Part shown: positions 41,455 through 52,052 of the stretch, piece by piece
How the letters are laid out: the number at the start of each line of letters is the position of its first letter
Position numbering within the stretch: the stretch's first letter is position 1
Source of the DNA: Mesostigma viride
Lineage: Eukaryota; Streptophyta; Mesostigmatophyceae; Mesostigmatales; Mesostigmataceae
Assembly (NCBI GenBank): GCA_009746045.1
Contig: RPFO01000468.1
Coordinates: forward strand, 1 to 64,000
DNA length: 64,000 nucleotides
Direction of reading: 5' to 3'
Position numbers and translations under genes: made by a program
The notes under the pieces: generated by a model
Seen by the model: the letters and a program-made list of their open reading frames with translations, nothing else
What the model was told of the DNA's origin: nothing
Database searches by the model: none

Positions 41455-43306
41455 CAGTGTTTCTGCTAAGGGGTGGGGGGGTTCCGGTAACTCCGGTAAG
41501 GGGGGGGTCCGGCCAAGGCCGCGAAGCGGCCGAGGCCGGGGGGGGTCCGGGGGGGGCGGAGCCCCCCCGGATGTTGGCGAATTTTTTTTTAGAAAAATAA
41601 AAACCCAATAGGATTTCTTATACAGTTATATAATTTATCCTAAACTGTGAAGCCTTGCCTTAGTGGGCTGCTTGTGCCCTGAATCCTGATTCACATAGCC
41701 TTGGCGTACGCAGGGCTCCCTAATAAAACATACGAAAATGATAACTTAGCATGCATACAAGCATGCCTAGTCACAATAGGAGGTTACAAAACATAGTTGT
41801 CATCACTTGTAGGCTATGTAGCTCACATTAGCTCACCCATACATTATTGGCGTGACCTCACACGATGCCGCCTTAGGGTTTGCATGCACCATATACACCC
41901 ATAGGCCGGAGTCGAAACAACCTGCTCCGACATGGCCTGCTCCGGAACATCACCGCCATGAATTTCGCGCTGTGGGTGCGCTGAGCCACCTGCATCGCCC
42001 TGCTCTACGGCACCCTCATCCCCATTCGTCTTATCAGTGTCGTCCCCTTCTAACTCGTTGCCTGCCTGCGCCTGGTGTGTAACGACCGTGCCCAAAGCCC
42101 GGCGACCGCTCGTACTGCCAGCCAAGGTCAAAACGCCACCACCTCGTGTGAAATGGTCCTTGAACTTGTAGCCCAGGGGAATCGGGGGCTCTTTCTTCTT
42201 CGTCATGATTCACTTCTCTAGCGCACTATCGAAACATGTAGGATTAGAAAACACGCAAAACAAAGTCAGCTGGCTCGATTGCCGTGAACTTTATGCATCG
42301 TCTAGCGGCTCACCTTTACATCGTGTTGCGTACCTACTGCTGCAGGCATTCTGCAGCGCATTTGTTACCCGCTCAGTCTACGCACTTGACAGACTGGAAT
42401 TGCCGGCTGCCAATGCTGAGTGCTGACCCATTCGTTATAGGGTCAGATCTGCACCGCGCCACGCCTTTTGTTACTTGGGTACGGATAATCTATTTGCTCA
42501 CAAATTGAAGTTGAAACTTTAGCCCCTCCTCGATGAACAGTAGTTGTTAGCACGTCCAACAACTCAACTCAACTCAACATCAACAACAACGAGATTTGTG
42601 CTGGTCATTTCACCGGAGATTTGTGCTGGTCAAGCTCACACCGGTAATAAAAGTGGGCAACAACAACGACAACTGAAGTCGCGAGCGAGCAATGTTTGTG
42701 CAAATTCGCCTAGCCTTGACGAGCCGTTGCCCATGATTATTTTTTTAATACTGCATCTGAGGGTCACGCACTACAATTTTAACCTCATCAGTAAGGTATC
42801 TTGTACTGTAGCTACGATAGGACCGTCGCGAGATTCCATGCCCTGGCGCACTGGTTTTCGTCGGGCATTCAGCAGGGCTCTGCTGTGTCGGAATTTACAT
42901 TCGGTGGAGGTGTTAGCATGGCAGCAATGTGCAAACTATTTGTAAGTGCCGGGAATAGTAACATATAGTAATCGAAATTGATATTTTGTAATAGTCAGTA
43001 TATAAGTACCGGGTCTGTCTGACGGGGAAACCGGGGAACCCCGGCCGGCATTATTTGCTTCCCGGTCGACCAGGTCAGCCCGGGGATGGCTTACCGGTCG
43101 GCCGGGGGGGGGTTCCTGCTCTGAACACAGCATACCGGTCGGTCGGGGGGGGTTTCCTGCTTGACATATAGCATACCGGTCGGCCGGGGGGGTTTCCTGC
43201 TTGGCATATAGCATACCGGTCGGCCGGGGGGGGCTTACCGGTCGGCCGGGGGGGCACCGGTAATTACCGGAGAATTACCGGTACCGGTGCGTTAGCAGAA
43301 ACACTG
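41455..43306. mobile_element. hAT-B: second hAT-type element, 1.85 kb
   Basis: TIRs CAGTGTTTCTGCTAA and its exact complement at the right end, flanked by the 8-bp TSD TTAATCAC (41447-41454 and 43307-43314). The left end is very G-rich with hairpin-prone GCGGAGCCCCCCC; the right end has an array of ACCGGTCGGCCGGGG motifs. The interior has one minus-strand ORF (41844-42206, starts MTKKKEPPIPLGYKFKDHFT) and AT-rich sequence but no catalytic domain, so it is non-autonomous. The TIR differs from hAT-A, so it is a separate family. Confidence 0.85.
43080..43262. repeat. Subterminal repeat array in hAT-B
   Basis: About five copies of ACCGGTCGGCCGGGGGG spaced by 25-45 bases with CATATAGCAT or similar spacers. 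Such subterminal arrays are usual transposase-binding sites in hAT elements. Confidence 0.7.
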
Positions 43307-43680
43307 TTAATCACCCTGGTGCAGGAACAGTCCTCTCTGGTCTGCTGGTACAGTCGGTTGCAGAATAGGGTAACCCCCAGCAGTGACATTGCTGAGTGCA
43401 GAGCAATCTGTGAGGGGCTGCACACAGCCCTTTACTTGAGGGAGCTTTTCTACCAGCTATGTAAGGTAGCTTCCTGTCGGTTGCAGATGCACACACTGGT
43501 GAAAACTGGCAGCATGGGCATGGTGCAGTTCGTGCACAGGCAGCTGGCCAGAAGCAGGGACCTTGATTATCTGTTGCTCAAGGCACTGTCCTGCTTTGCT
43601 GTCAGACATTGAATATGTGGCTCAGTGGCGTGGACAACCCTGCAGATGCTCTCACCAAGCTTGAGGAGAAGGCCGTGTAG

Positions 43681-44675
43681 CAGTACCCTCTGCTCCGTGG
43701 GCTCATGGGCCCCATGGTGGGGTGCTAGGGAGACCAACGCCTTGCTCTGAGGTGGGATGTGTCCCGGTGGGCTGGGTAGCCAGAAATGGCTGACAGCAGG
43801 TTCTTCAGGGTTCGTACACCCTGCTGAACAGGGGTCAGGGTGGAGTCACTCCCCTGGCTGAGAATATCGCCTGGCCCTGTCATGGGGTTGCAGAAGGGTC
43901 TTAAGGACCTTGTAACCGGCCTTGGGTCTTCATGGAATGGACCCTGAAAGGGCAGCCCAAATGTTGGCTCTTACAGGTTGCTGTACATTTGTTTATATTC
44001 TCTGTAACCAACCTGTTGCATGCTAATAAAACCCTGGTTGTGTGACCATGTTGGACGTGGTTGCCAGGGAGCCTCATTATGGGTTATTCTCTCTATATTA
44101 ATAAGTCATAATCGTGTTATCTCCATTTCATGTTTGTTTGTAATGTACAGTTCCAGGAGCTGTTCCAAACCTGGAGGATATGGGGTGGGGTTCGATTCCC
44201 CAGCTGACCACAGCCTGGCATGTGTGAATCCTGAGTTTATCCCTCAGTGAGGACATGGGCTCCCCAGCTTGGCAAGCATTAACTGGGCTCTATCCGTGTC
44301 TGTTGAATGAAAAGGAAGGGGAATGGTTGTGAGCGGGCGCCTCTGATACGGGCGCCTGTGATAACTGGAAAGGACCAGGAACTCACAATAATACGTATCA
44401 TAACTTCCTCTGTCCAAGTTCAGCTGCCTGGATGTAGAGACCTCACTTTTCTCCTCAACCAGGTTCCCAAAAGAAAGGGTTGGGGGCTGACATCTGGGTC
44501 AGGGCTGGGCCTTGGAACCAATGTTGGCTCTGGACTAATCTTTGGGTAAAACCTCAAGTTCCAAAAGAAGGGCAGCCCTGGCCTCTGGGAGAGGTCAGGG
44601 AGTCTGTGGCATGAGTGAGCATATGGCTGATTGGAATCTCAGGCTGGTCCAGCCTCCAAAACAAGAAAGGGTTGG
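43681..44675 (+). other. Copia-1 3' non-coding region with B-box and polypurine tract
   Basis: About 1 kb with no gene. AATAAAA lies near 44026. The motif TGTTGGCTCT occurs near 43965 and 44523, and also in the gag-integrase linker (31 kb). The purine tract AAAACAAGAAAGGGTTGG (44658-44675) abuts the 3' LTR. Confidence 0.6.
44189..44199 (+). promoter_or_regulatory. RNA polymerase III B-box-like motif in Copia-1
   Basis: GGTTCGATTCC matches the B-box consensus exactly and sits inside a T-arm-like GGGGTTCGATTCCCC that can fold as stem and loop. Equivalent to 33976-33986 in Copia-2. Confidence 0.45.
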
Positions 44676-45340
44676 AGTTAGCATATTGGGACGCCAATGT
44701 GCTAGTTGGATGCAGGATGAGGAGACCTTTCTAACGCCGTACTGACCGCCTGAAACAGACAAGGGACGTGAGAGTTATCAGGTCCCGAAGTACTGCCGAC
44801 CGGCGGCGGCGGCAGTGCACACCGAGGTCGCCGTGGACAGGACACGTGGCAGGCAGGGCCTGCACAGGCTTAGCCTGGACCATCACGTGACTAAGGTCCA
44901 CGGAGGCTGAGGACGCAACGGTCCTGTGGCTAAGTAGAGACCAGTAGGCCAGTCGCGGGCTCTGCAAGGATACGCATCCGTGCAGAGCTGTGACAGGAAC
45001 TGGTGATACCTAGTCACGGGATGTCAGAGGTCCTTAACGCTGCCTGCAGCAAGGATGCAAGGTAGCGGTAAGCTGAGCTCTGGCAAGGTAGCGGTGCATT
45101 GTGCGAGGCCGACGGGAGATGCCTTAGGGCACGATGGAAATGAGGTAACATAAAGCTATGGCCTAAGGCAGGTCAAGGCAGTTCTTTGCCGACGCATCGT
45201 GGTTGTCACTTGGAGTGAGCAAGCCAGCGAGAGCGTTACCTGGGGCGAGGAGCAAAGGTTGCAAGCTATGCGACCTAGGTCCTAACAGTCGCAACAAGGA
45301 CCAGGAGCTCACAGCAGCTGCCTGGCCGGGGTCGCTAAAT
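44676..45340 (+). repeat. Copia-1 3' LTR
   Basis: Partner of 28059-28727; starts AGTTAGCATATTGGG directly after the polypurine tract and ends GTCGCTAAAT, followed by the TSD AATAT. Confidence 0.85.
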
Positions 45341-45691
45341 AATATACTGTTGCTTATCACCTTCTTGATGATGAATCTTCAGCCTTCCCGCCTTCACCTT
45401 CCCGCCTTCACAAGTCACAAATTATGAACGCGCTTTTAGCTTTAGTGCACTATACACTAGCTAGCTCATCACGCAATTATTTGTTCCTACTACAGGTCGG
45501 CGCGCCGCAGTCTAGGCAAGCAAATGCACCCACCTCGTAAGCCAAAAATATGCCAAAAATACGCGAAAATACGCAAAAATGCGCAAAAATACGCGTTGCG
45601 TATGAAAGTACCCCATTTTCGTACGCGCCGCTTGCGTATCGCGCATAATACGCTAAATACGGCGTATAATACGGCGTATGGCCAGTCACTG

Positions 45692-46235
45692 ACTTAGCTC
45701 GCACCAACCAGGTAGACACCTCACGTGGCCCCCCCGCAGGTCTGCGACCAGCTCAGCCTGGCCGGCACCTCCTGACGTGGGCCGGGCCCAGTCATGTTAT
45801 AGACGCCGCAAGGCCCGCACCTTCAAAGATTAGTAGAGGACATGGGGGGCCTAGGCCTCTCCGTGATTTGGAACAGCTAGTAGAGGACATGGGGGGCCTA
45901 GGCCTCTCCGTGATCGATGGACGAAGATGATGGACACTGAGGCCAAGTGGGCCCAGGTCATAGAGGACAACGAGCCCCCCCCTGTGGGGAAGCGCCCGCG
46001 TGTGCAAACCCGTGGGAGGCACGCCAGACAGCTCCCCTAGGGCAGCGTGAGGCTGTCTAGATAGATGTTGTAGTTAGAATGCTGTTATAGATAGATGTCG
46101 TGCAATGCTTCTTTCGCACGCCCCGCTGAGCAGCTGGCCACCTTTTTTGGTCCGTCGGATCGGGTGGTGTGCCTTGACTATGTCTGCGTACGTCGGGCTC
46201 ATTTAATTTTAATTTAATTAATGCGTGTGGGCCAC
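45692..46235 (+). mobile_element. LINE fragment, part 2: 3' end after hAT-A
   Basis: Begins with the TSD copy ACTTAGCT and continues RTNQVDTSRGPPAGL, matching the GHGLHAPARSTPP region of the other LINE at 50.4 kb. The ORF end (VGKRPRVQTRG) parallels that copy's VGKPPPPKRRRRF. The 3' terminus is an A/T microsatellite (ATTTAATTTTAATTTAATTA near 46200), as in the other LINE copy. Frames are broken. Confidence 0.6.
45831..45924 (+). repeat. Tandem duplication, 47-bp period
   Basis: TAGTAGAGGACATGGGGGGC and the following bases to CCGTGAT occur twice, 47 bases apart, within the LINE 3' region. Confidence 0.8.
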
Positions 46236-46264
46236 ATGCTAGGCTAATAAGCCTGACTAATCTA

Positions 46265-46510
46265 CACTACTGGTATATATTCCCTAGTCTGAGGTGGCAG
46301 GGGGGGGCTGCCAGGGCTTGTGGTCAACGTGGATGACCGCCCCCCTCCAGTATACCGGCTTCCCCCTTGCGCTCTGCCGGAGCTGAAGGTAGGTCGGCCA
46401 TAGCTCGCGTCGCCGCTGTTGCTGGGCCAGGGTCAAGTCGTCGTCCAGCGTGAAGCGAGTCCTCGAGAGCTTCTTGCGGCATTTAAGGAACGACAGCTTG
46501 TCCGCCATGT
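46265..46510 (-). mobile_element. LINE ORF1-like fragment (5'-truncated)
   Basis: Translates to ADKLSFLKCRKKLSRTRFTL, DDDLTLAQQQRRRELWPTY and VIHVDHKPWQ, the RRM-to-C-terminal part of a LINE ORF1 protein (pattern: dDLTxxQxxRRxxLxPxxxxxR...I.VxxxPW). It corresponds to the end of the longer copy at 47.8-49.2 kb, and both are followed by TCTACACTACTG on the plus strand. Only this part is present. Confidence 0.55.
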
Positions 46511-46534
46511 ACTTAACCCGTGTTTTTTTAATTA

Positions 46535-46552
46535 GAACGCGATATATCGCGT
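46535..46552. repeat. Perfect 18-bp palindrome
   Basis: AACGCGATATATCGCGTT lies just upstream of the ORF1 fragment. No associated gene is seen. Confidence 0.8.
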
Positions 46553-46559
46553 TGTAAGC

Positions 46560-47820
46560 TTTTTTTAGAACGCGTATAGCACCTAAGGAAAAATTTTTTT
46601 CATGGTCATGTATATACTTTCCTGAAAGCCCATAAATCAAAGGATGTTTTGAGCTACTCAGACCTACAAAATGCTAATTCATTAGAGAGATACACTGGTT
46701 TGAATACAGGGGAGTCTGACCATGACCGCGATTTCTTGACCCTAGGTCACAAGTCATGTGCTTATTCACAAATGGTTCATGAAAAAAATCTGGCTTCTTG
46801 CACGAGCTATGGGCAACATATGCAGGCTCTGTGAAACAAAACTCAGGCCCATTGGGCCACCGGCTGGAGCTATTTTTCATTAGCATCACAATTACAACGC
46901 AGTACAACGCAGTGGGTAAAATGAGAGCCCTTCACAACATGACGCAACGATACGAGCCCCATAAACGGGGCCATAGTGAGCATGGAGGGTCAAAACGTTG
47001 AAAATAGGTGTTGTATAAGTTATACAGCATCAAACATGCATCAAACATCATGACTGGATGACCTAATATGACTGAATCAGGCGGCCATAGCCAAAGCGTC
47101 ATCCACTCTCACAACGTGTTGAGCACATGCCTCGTGGGAACGGAGGTGCTGGGTTTTCATTCCATAACGCGTGCAATACTGAAAGAAAGAGGCACGTGTA
47201 AAGCAAGGCTTGGATAGGTTGAGTGATCCATGAGCTTACATGCAGGCAAAGATGACGCTGGAATGCATGCTAGCAAATGGTGGCAAGATGCTAACAACAC
47301 ATGATTATTCACCATGATTATGGGCACCTAGAGCTGATCTTCTTGCACAATCAACGCAGTATATAAACCATCAACATCCAATCCTCACGATATATGCACG
47401 GCTTGACGACGTATTGAATTGAATTGAATTGTAACATAACTCCGTTGGGAGTATATGTAGCACATAGCCCAGAGAAGGGGCATATGGCCTATCATACATT
47501 CTAAGCTACTTCCTGCAAGGGTGGGAATGTAAACAACACTTGCTCTAGGTGCACTAGTGCACCTGCACCACCCAGAGTTTCAGGCAACACCGGCAGCTAA
47601 GGGGAGCCTGTCATAGGTGAGGAAGATCAGCACAGCTATACAAGAGCTAGGGCATGGCTTCTCAGCAGGGAGTGACTCCCTGCATGGGCACGGCATAATT
47701 AAATAAAGCTAGGCATCATCTGGAGGGTGGCTAATCATAGGCACACATGCACATGACTAAAAAGGCTAGGCCTCAGCTGGTATAGTGCCTGTAGTAGGCA
47801 GGCATGTACAGGGCCACTGT
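46560..47820. other. No gene recognised
   Basis: About 1.26 kb with only short ORFs. A (GAATT)n tract near 47413-47430 resembles a LINE or SINE 3' tail, and a GGTGCACTAGTGCACC palindrome lies near 47548. Confidence 0.5.
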
Positions 47821-47824
47821 CTAA

Positions 47825-49234
47825 CTATTCTACACTACTGCTGCTGTATTCCCCTAGGCTGGGGCTTCTGGGGTCGCTGGGGCCGCGGGGTCGAGGGGGT
47901 CGCGAGCCAGGGCTTGTGGCCGACGTAGATGGCCGCCCCCTTCCAGTACGCCGGCTGGCCCGCCTTGGTCTGCCGGAGCTGGAGGTAGGTCCGCCATAGC
48001 TCCCGTCGCCGTTCATTGCTGCGCCAGGGTCAAGTCGTCGTCCAGACGTCCACGGTGAAGGGAGTCTTCTCGAGCCGCTTGCGGCGTCGGAGAAACGAAA
48101 TCTTGTCCGCTGGGCTGTCAAAGATGAGAAGAAGCGGAGGCGCCCCTGCCTTACCCCGCGCGCGGGGGAGGCGGTGGGCGGTCAGCTTAATCTCACCAAG
48201 AAGGCCCATGCGTGCAAGGATTTTGCTCTCAAACGCACGTGCAAGCTTCTCGGAATTCTCACCTTCCTCCATGTCGAAGTTCTTGAGTATGGCGTTGAGG
48301 CTGCGCTTGGCGAGCTCGGCCTCCTCGCGGAGGTCAAGCGTCTGCCGCTGGAGCTGGGCTGCGACGGCGGAGGTGGTGGAGGTGGTATGTTGCTTGAGCA
48401 TGTCCGCCCAGGTTGTGATGGGAGGGGCATCGCCGGCCAGGCCAGCAGGGGCTAGCTGGCTTGGCGGCAATTTCCTTCACCGCGCCTGGGCGGTGAGGCC
48501 TGCGGTGTTTTGCAGGACCTCGATGGCGATTGCATTGTCTTTAAGGCGCTGGTCAATGTCGAGGAGCTGGGCTTTGATGTCGGCGGTGGAGGTGGAGGTG
48601 GCAGTGGAGGTGGAGGCGACGGCGGTGGAAATGTAAGGAAGTTCAGCAGTCAGCGTGCCGCCGATTGCTGCTACGTCGGCAGCAAGGGGGGTCACGTGCT
48701 GCTGAAAGGCTTCCGTGAGGATGGAACGGAATGTGGCTGCGGAGATGGCGGGGGACCAGATCTCGCCGTCAGACTAAGTTCTGGAGGAGTGAGCAGAGAA
48801 TCAGATGCTGAAGGTCAGGCCGGTTGTAGTGGAGGCCCGTCAGCAGCAGATCTCGGCATTAAAGCCTGCGGCCATCTGGCTCGAGAAGGCGATTGATGCT
48901 GTGAAGGTGGAGGCACAGCTCAAGGAGCGAGGCGTAATCCCCGAGGAAAATGCAATCCAGAGCAGTGCACGGGGCAATGTTGTACCAGTCGTAATCGTCG
49001 ACATTGAAGGTTTTTAGCTTGAAACGCGGTTCGCGTGGAAAGGATGAGCGGCTGCGTTTAGGTTCTGGCGATGCCGATGCATGGCGAGGCCGCGGAGGAG
49101 TGAACCACTAACGCTTGGCTAGGGTCACCATGGCCTGCGAGGCCGGGAGGCGAAGCTGCAGCCGGAGCTGCAGGCGCATTTGCTTGGCTCATCGCAGTTT
49201 CCAAACTGCGATTCGTCGAGAGGCGTTTGCTCAT
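47825..49234 (-). mobile_element. LINE ORF1-like copy, frameshifted
   Basis: Minus-strand coding remnants start MSKRLSTNRSLETAMSQANA at 49234. Further on come coiled-coil-like DIKAQLLDIDQRLKDNAIAI and QRQTLDLREEAELAKRSLNA, then the RNA-binding core PPLLLIFDSPADKISFLRRR and KRLEKTPFTVD, and a C-terminal PAYWKGAAIYVGHKPW. This is the layout of LINE ORF1 proteins. At least three frame changes occur. No RT ORF follows on the same strand, so the copy is incomplete. Confidence 0.55.
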
Positions 49235-50000
49235 CCTATATTGCGTAATAGCTTCGGAAAATTATAGCAGCATGTGCGTCGTAGAAAGACGCATCGATTG
49301 TGATATTCACGGCTAAATTCGGTGCTCAAACGTGGAAGTGACGACGTATACAGCACCTAAATACTGCAAAACTGCAACCTGCTATGGCTGACATGCAAGC
49401 AACGTCGAGTAGGATGGCGGTCTTAGAGAGGCTGGGCAGAGGTCGGCAGAAATAAGTGGAAAACTGGCAGAAACTAGGTAGAAACACGATATACTTACGC
49501 CTGCAAGCACTATTGAGCCGGTGGCAGAGGCCATTTCCAGGAAAATACAGCATACCGTAGCAATAGCCACGGTCACGCCTTACGCTATTTGCAGGCACCA
49601 TCATGCCCGGAGCTACCCAATAAAAGTCTGCACAAATCTCGGTTTAGCCGAGAGTCCGGGCGTTCGGAATGAATAAACATGTGTTAAGAAGTCGAAACAC
49701 CATGGAAATACCAAGCATGGTGCCGCAGCAGACCCGAGTCTTGACGTAATAATATGTATGCCGGTTTCCAGGGTTTCCGCATGAAAGTTGGGTGAGAAAC
49801 TGGAAAAAACTACGTTTCCTTTGCCCCAGTACCTCAACAAACTCGTAGAAACCTAATTATCAACCTTTGAACGCATCATCATGGTCGTGCCACCCAACAG
49901 CCACTGAAATTCGCGTGAAAACTGGCGAGATCTACCTGCCGCCATCGCCGTCGTCTTCACCTTCGTCCCGCAAAAATGCCTGATTTCAGTGGTACATATT
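49235..50000. other. No gene recognised
   Basis: AT-richer sequence with short ORFs only, between the LINE ORF1 copy and the truncated LINE. Nothing supportable was found. Confidence 0.5.
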
Positions 50001-50004
50001 TGTT

Positions 50005-50818
50005 TGCTTCAAGCTGTTGGGGAGCTGGCTTCCTGACACCGCCGACGATGTGGACACCCGCATCGGCCTTGCCTGGGCCAAGCTCCGTTCGCTCACACCC
50101 TACTGGCGCTCGAAGGGCCTTAACGGGCACCGCAAGCGCATGCTCTTCAAGGTCCTCGTCCTCACGGTGCTCACGTATGGCGCCGAGGCGTGGACCCTCC
50201 CACCCAAACTGGCAGCTCGGCTCGACGGCACAGTTTACAGGATGCTCCGGCAGGTCCTTAATGTAGGTTTTTCCGAGCGTCCGTCATCAGAGTCTTTGTA
50301 TCATGGCATGCCTCGTGTTTCGGACGAGATTAGGCAGCGTAGGATAGCATTTGTAGGACACGGCTTGCACGCACCAGCCAGGTCGACACCACCCTCGGTC
50401 TGGCCGGCCCCCAGCGGCTTGGACAGCCAGGGCGGCACATTCTGACCTGGCCTGGCCCCAAGGACATTCCCAAAAGGGTAGGGAAACCTGTCACGAACTA
50501 CGTTCAGATGTTGCTGGACGACCTAGTGGTCCCAGCCCAGTTTGAGCACCGCATCCACTCTCTCTCCCGTCTTTGGACTGCCATGCAGGACAAGACGCGG
50601 TGGAAGAAGATTGTCAAGGCGCACACGCCCGACCCTGTGGGCAAGCCACCTCCCCCCAAGCGGAGGAGGCGTTTTGATGAGTAGTGCAGTTAGGATTTTC
50701 TAGATAGAGTTAGGATAGTTCGATCACGCGGCTTCCTCCACCCCATCCATCATGAAATATGTGCTACATGACCTCCCCACGGAGGCATGTTATAATTTAA
50801 TTTAATTTAATTTAATAT
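50005..50818 (+). mobile_element. 5'-truncated LINE (RT ORF C-terminus and 3' tail)
   Basis: Contains KVLVLTVLTYGAEAWTLPPK, ARLDGTVYRMLRQVL, EIRQRRIAFVGHGLHAP and, in another frame, QFEHRIHSLSRLWTAMQDKT ending VGKPPPPKRRRRFDE. It is the same family as the split LINE. The 3' end is (TTTAA)n near 50796-50816. Frames shift at least once, and the RT palm itself is absent. Confidence 0.7.
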
Positions 50819-50946
50819 TTGTTTGCAGCTGTCACAAAAAAAATACCAAAAATACCAGGATTTTTTCTTGAATTCTATGAGATGTTTCTGACCTATGTTG
50901 AAAGTTCAGACCAAAAATCGCATGTTTAATAGGTTTGCCACGTGTC

Positions 50947-51513
50947 TGTTACGCCGCAAGCCTCTACCGCCACCTCTACCTCTACCTGGCCTAATGCTAC
51001 CTAAACTAGTAAGGCCGCCTCTAGTTTAACCCCTAGCGAAAGACGAACGAGACGATCCAGATCTCAGTGCACTTACGTATGTACTACTGTAATACGCCAT
51101 AAGCCATTTACACAAACCCGTTTATTCCAGGAATAGAGGAAGGAAACACAACTACACTGCCATGACCCAAGCTAATATGTGTTAATTCATTTAACACACG
51201 CCGAGTGACCACACAAGGAGTGGAACGTGCATAAATGGTCACCAACGGTCCAACAGGCTCGGGCCGACCTGGCCCTCACCTTCAGAAACACAGGCAGGTG
51301 CACAGATGCACGCCGGTCCACTACATTCTACCAAAGGATAAGGACCACTAATAAAGTACGCGGCGCGGCGCCCAAAAGCACCCAATGTACCACGGTACTG
51401 TTACGAGGACAATCGTGTCCCAGTTAGAACTACACGTAAACCTCTGAGGAACAACCGAGGCCAAGGACCTAATTTACGTCCGTAACTACAACGAATTGTT
51501 ACGCGACGTAACA
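50947..51513 (-). repeat. Gypsy 3' LTR
   Basis: Starts and ends with the inverted pair TGTTACG / CGTAACA, the canonical TG...CA form. The upstream purine tract (plus strand CCTCCCCCCCCACAAAA, 51514-51530) fixes its inner end. Candidate 5-bp flank GTGTC at 50942-50946 cannot be matched without the other end. Confidence 0.75.
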
Positions 51514-52044
51514 CCTCCCCCCCCACAAAAGGTAGGGAGCCCTCTCCCTACGCACAGGGAGGAAACCAAAGGGGTAGGAAAAACCTAATGCACCCAGCAC
51601 ACACCAACACAATCGATAGACCATCCAAGATACAAAGCACCAATAGTTCACACGGTCTCCACCACCGCGCCGGGTGGTGTAGGGTTAGCCAGCACCAAGC
51701 CTGGTGGGAGGTTCCCCTAACTGCCTGGAACGGAGTCCTTGCCGGGGGGGACGGCACTGGGCAGGACACACAGAGTAAACAAATCAGTACCAAGGACCAA
51801 GAACAGCCAATCAACTGGCCAGAATATGAGGGCGACTCTATATACCGGAGGGACAACACCCTCAGGTCGGGCCTAAGGCCCTCTATCTAGTTGCCATCCG
51901 TCTGGTAAGTGCCACGAGAGGCCAGCAGAACATCCAGATACGCCTGGTAGTGGGCCACATCATCGGCATTGTCATGCCTATCTACCGTGAGGAAAACATC
52001 GGCCCACACGCCATCAGGAAAAAGGCCCAGAAAGGCCCAGTAAT

Positions 52045-52052
52045 ACCTATGC
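52045..52052. repeat. Left TSD of hAT-C1 (ACCTATGC)
   Basis: ACCTATGC is repeated exactly at 53668-53675 on the far side of hAT-C1. Confidence 0.9.

Larger units (their letters stand above)
41370..43680 (+). pseudogene. Copia-1 RNase H region, split by hAT-B
   Basis: The left part has MVLYVDSSMDRRKVTEVRGR. The right part has VCWYSRLQNRVTPSSDIAEC, AICEGLHTALYLRELF and SRDLDYLLLKALSC, ending near GVDNPADALTK. These match Copia-2's RNase H. hAT-B lies between the two parts. Confidence 0.75.
28059..45340 (+). mobile_element. Copia-1: Copia-type LTR retrotransposon, broken, with two nested insertions
   Basis: LTRs at 28059-28727 and 44676-45340 differ by about five substitutions plus one short indel (about 99% alike), so insertion is recent. 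The order on the plus strand is gag (zinc knuckle CFGCDKTVHWHRDC), integrase, retropepsin-like domain, RT, RNase H. A polypurine tract precedes the right LTR. Copia-2 is inserted between the retropepsin-like and RT parts, and hAT-B within RNase H. The element is broken, with about eight to ten breaks over its own coding sequence. It belongs to the Pseudoviridae lineage by its RT and RNase H (GVDNPADALTK). Confidence 0.85.
27039..45691 (-). mobile_element. hAT-A: hAT transposon split by a Copia element
   Basis: The terminal inverted repeats are CAGTGACTGGCCATACGC at 27039 and its reverse complement ending at 45691, flanked by the 8-bp TSD ACTTAGCT. Without the inserted Copia-1 the element is only about 1.37 kb (27039-28058 and 45346-45691). 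It encodes just an N-terminal fragment of a transposase, so it is non-autonomous. AT-rich subterminal motifs (GTATAATGTATAATACGC) are shared with hAT-C1 and hAT-C2, marking one family. It inserted into a LINE. Confidence 0.85.

Noticed and set aside
44160-44230. A tRNA gene near the GGGGTTCGATTCCCC motif
   Set aside because: Only the T-arm-like stem is present; no acceptor stem, D-arm or anticodon arm could be laid out around it.
27039-45691. An 18.6-kb autonomous giant hAT transposon carrying cargo genes
   Set aside because: The interior between 28059 and 45340 is accounted for by a Copia element with its own LTRs and TSD; no hAT catalytic domain is present.
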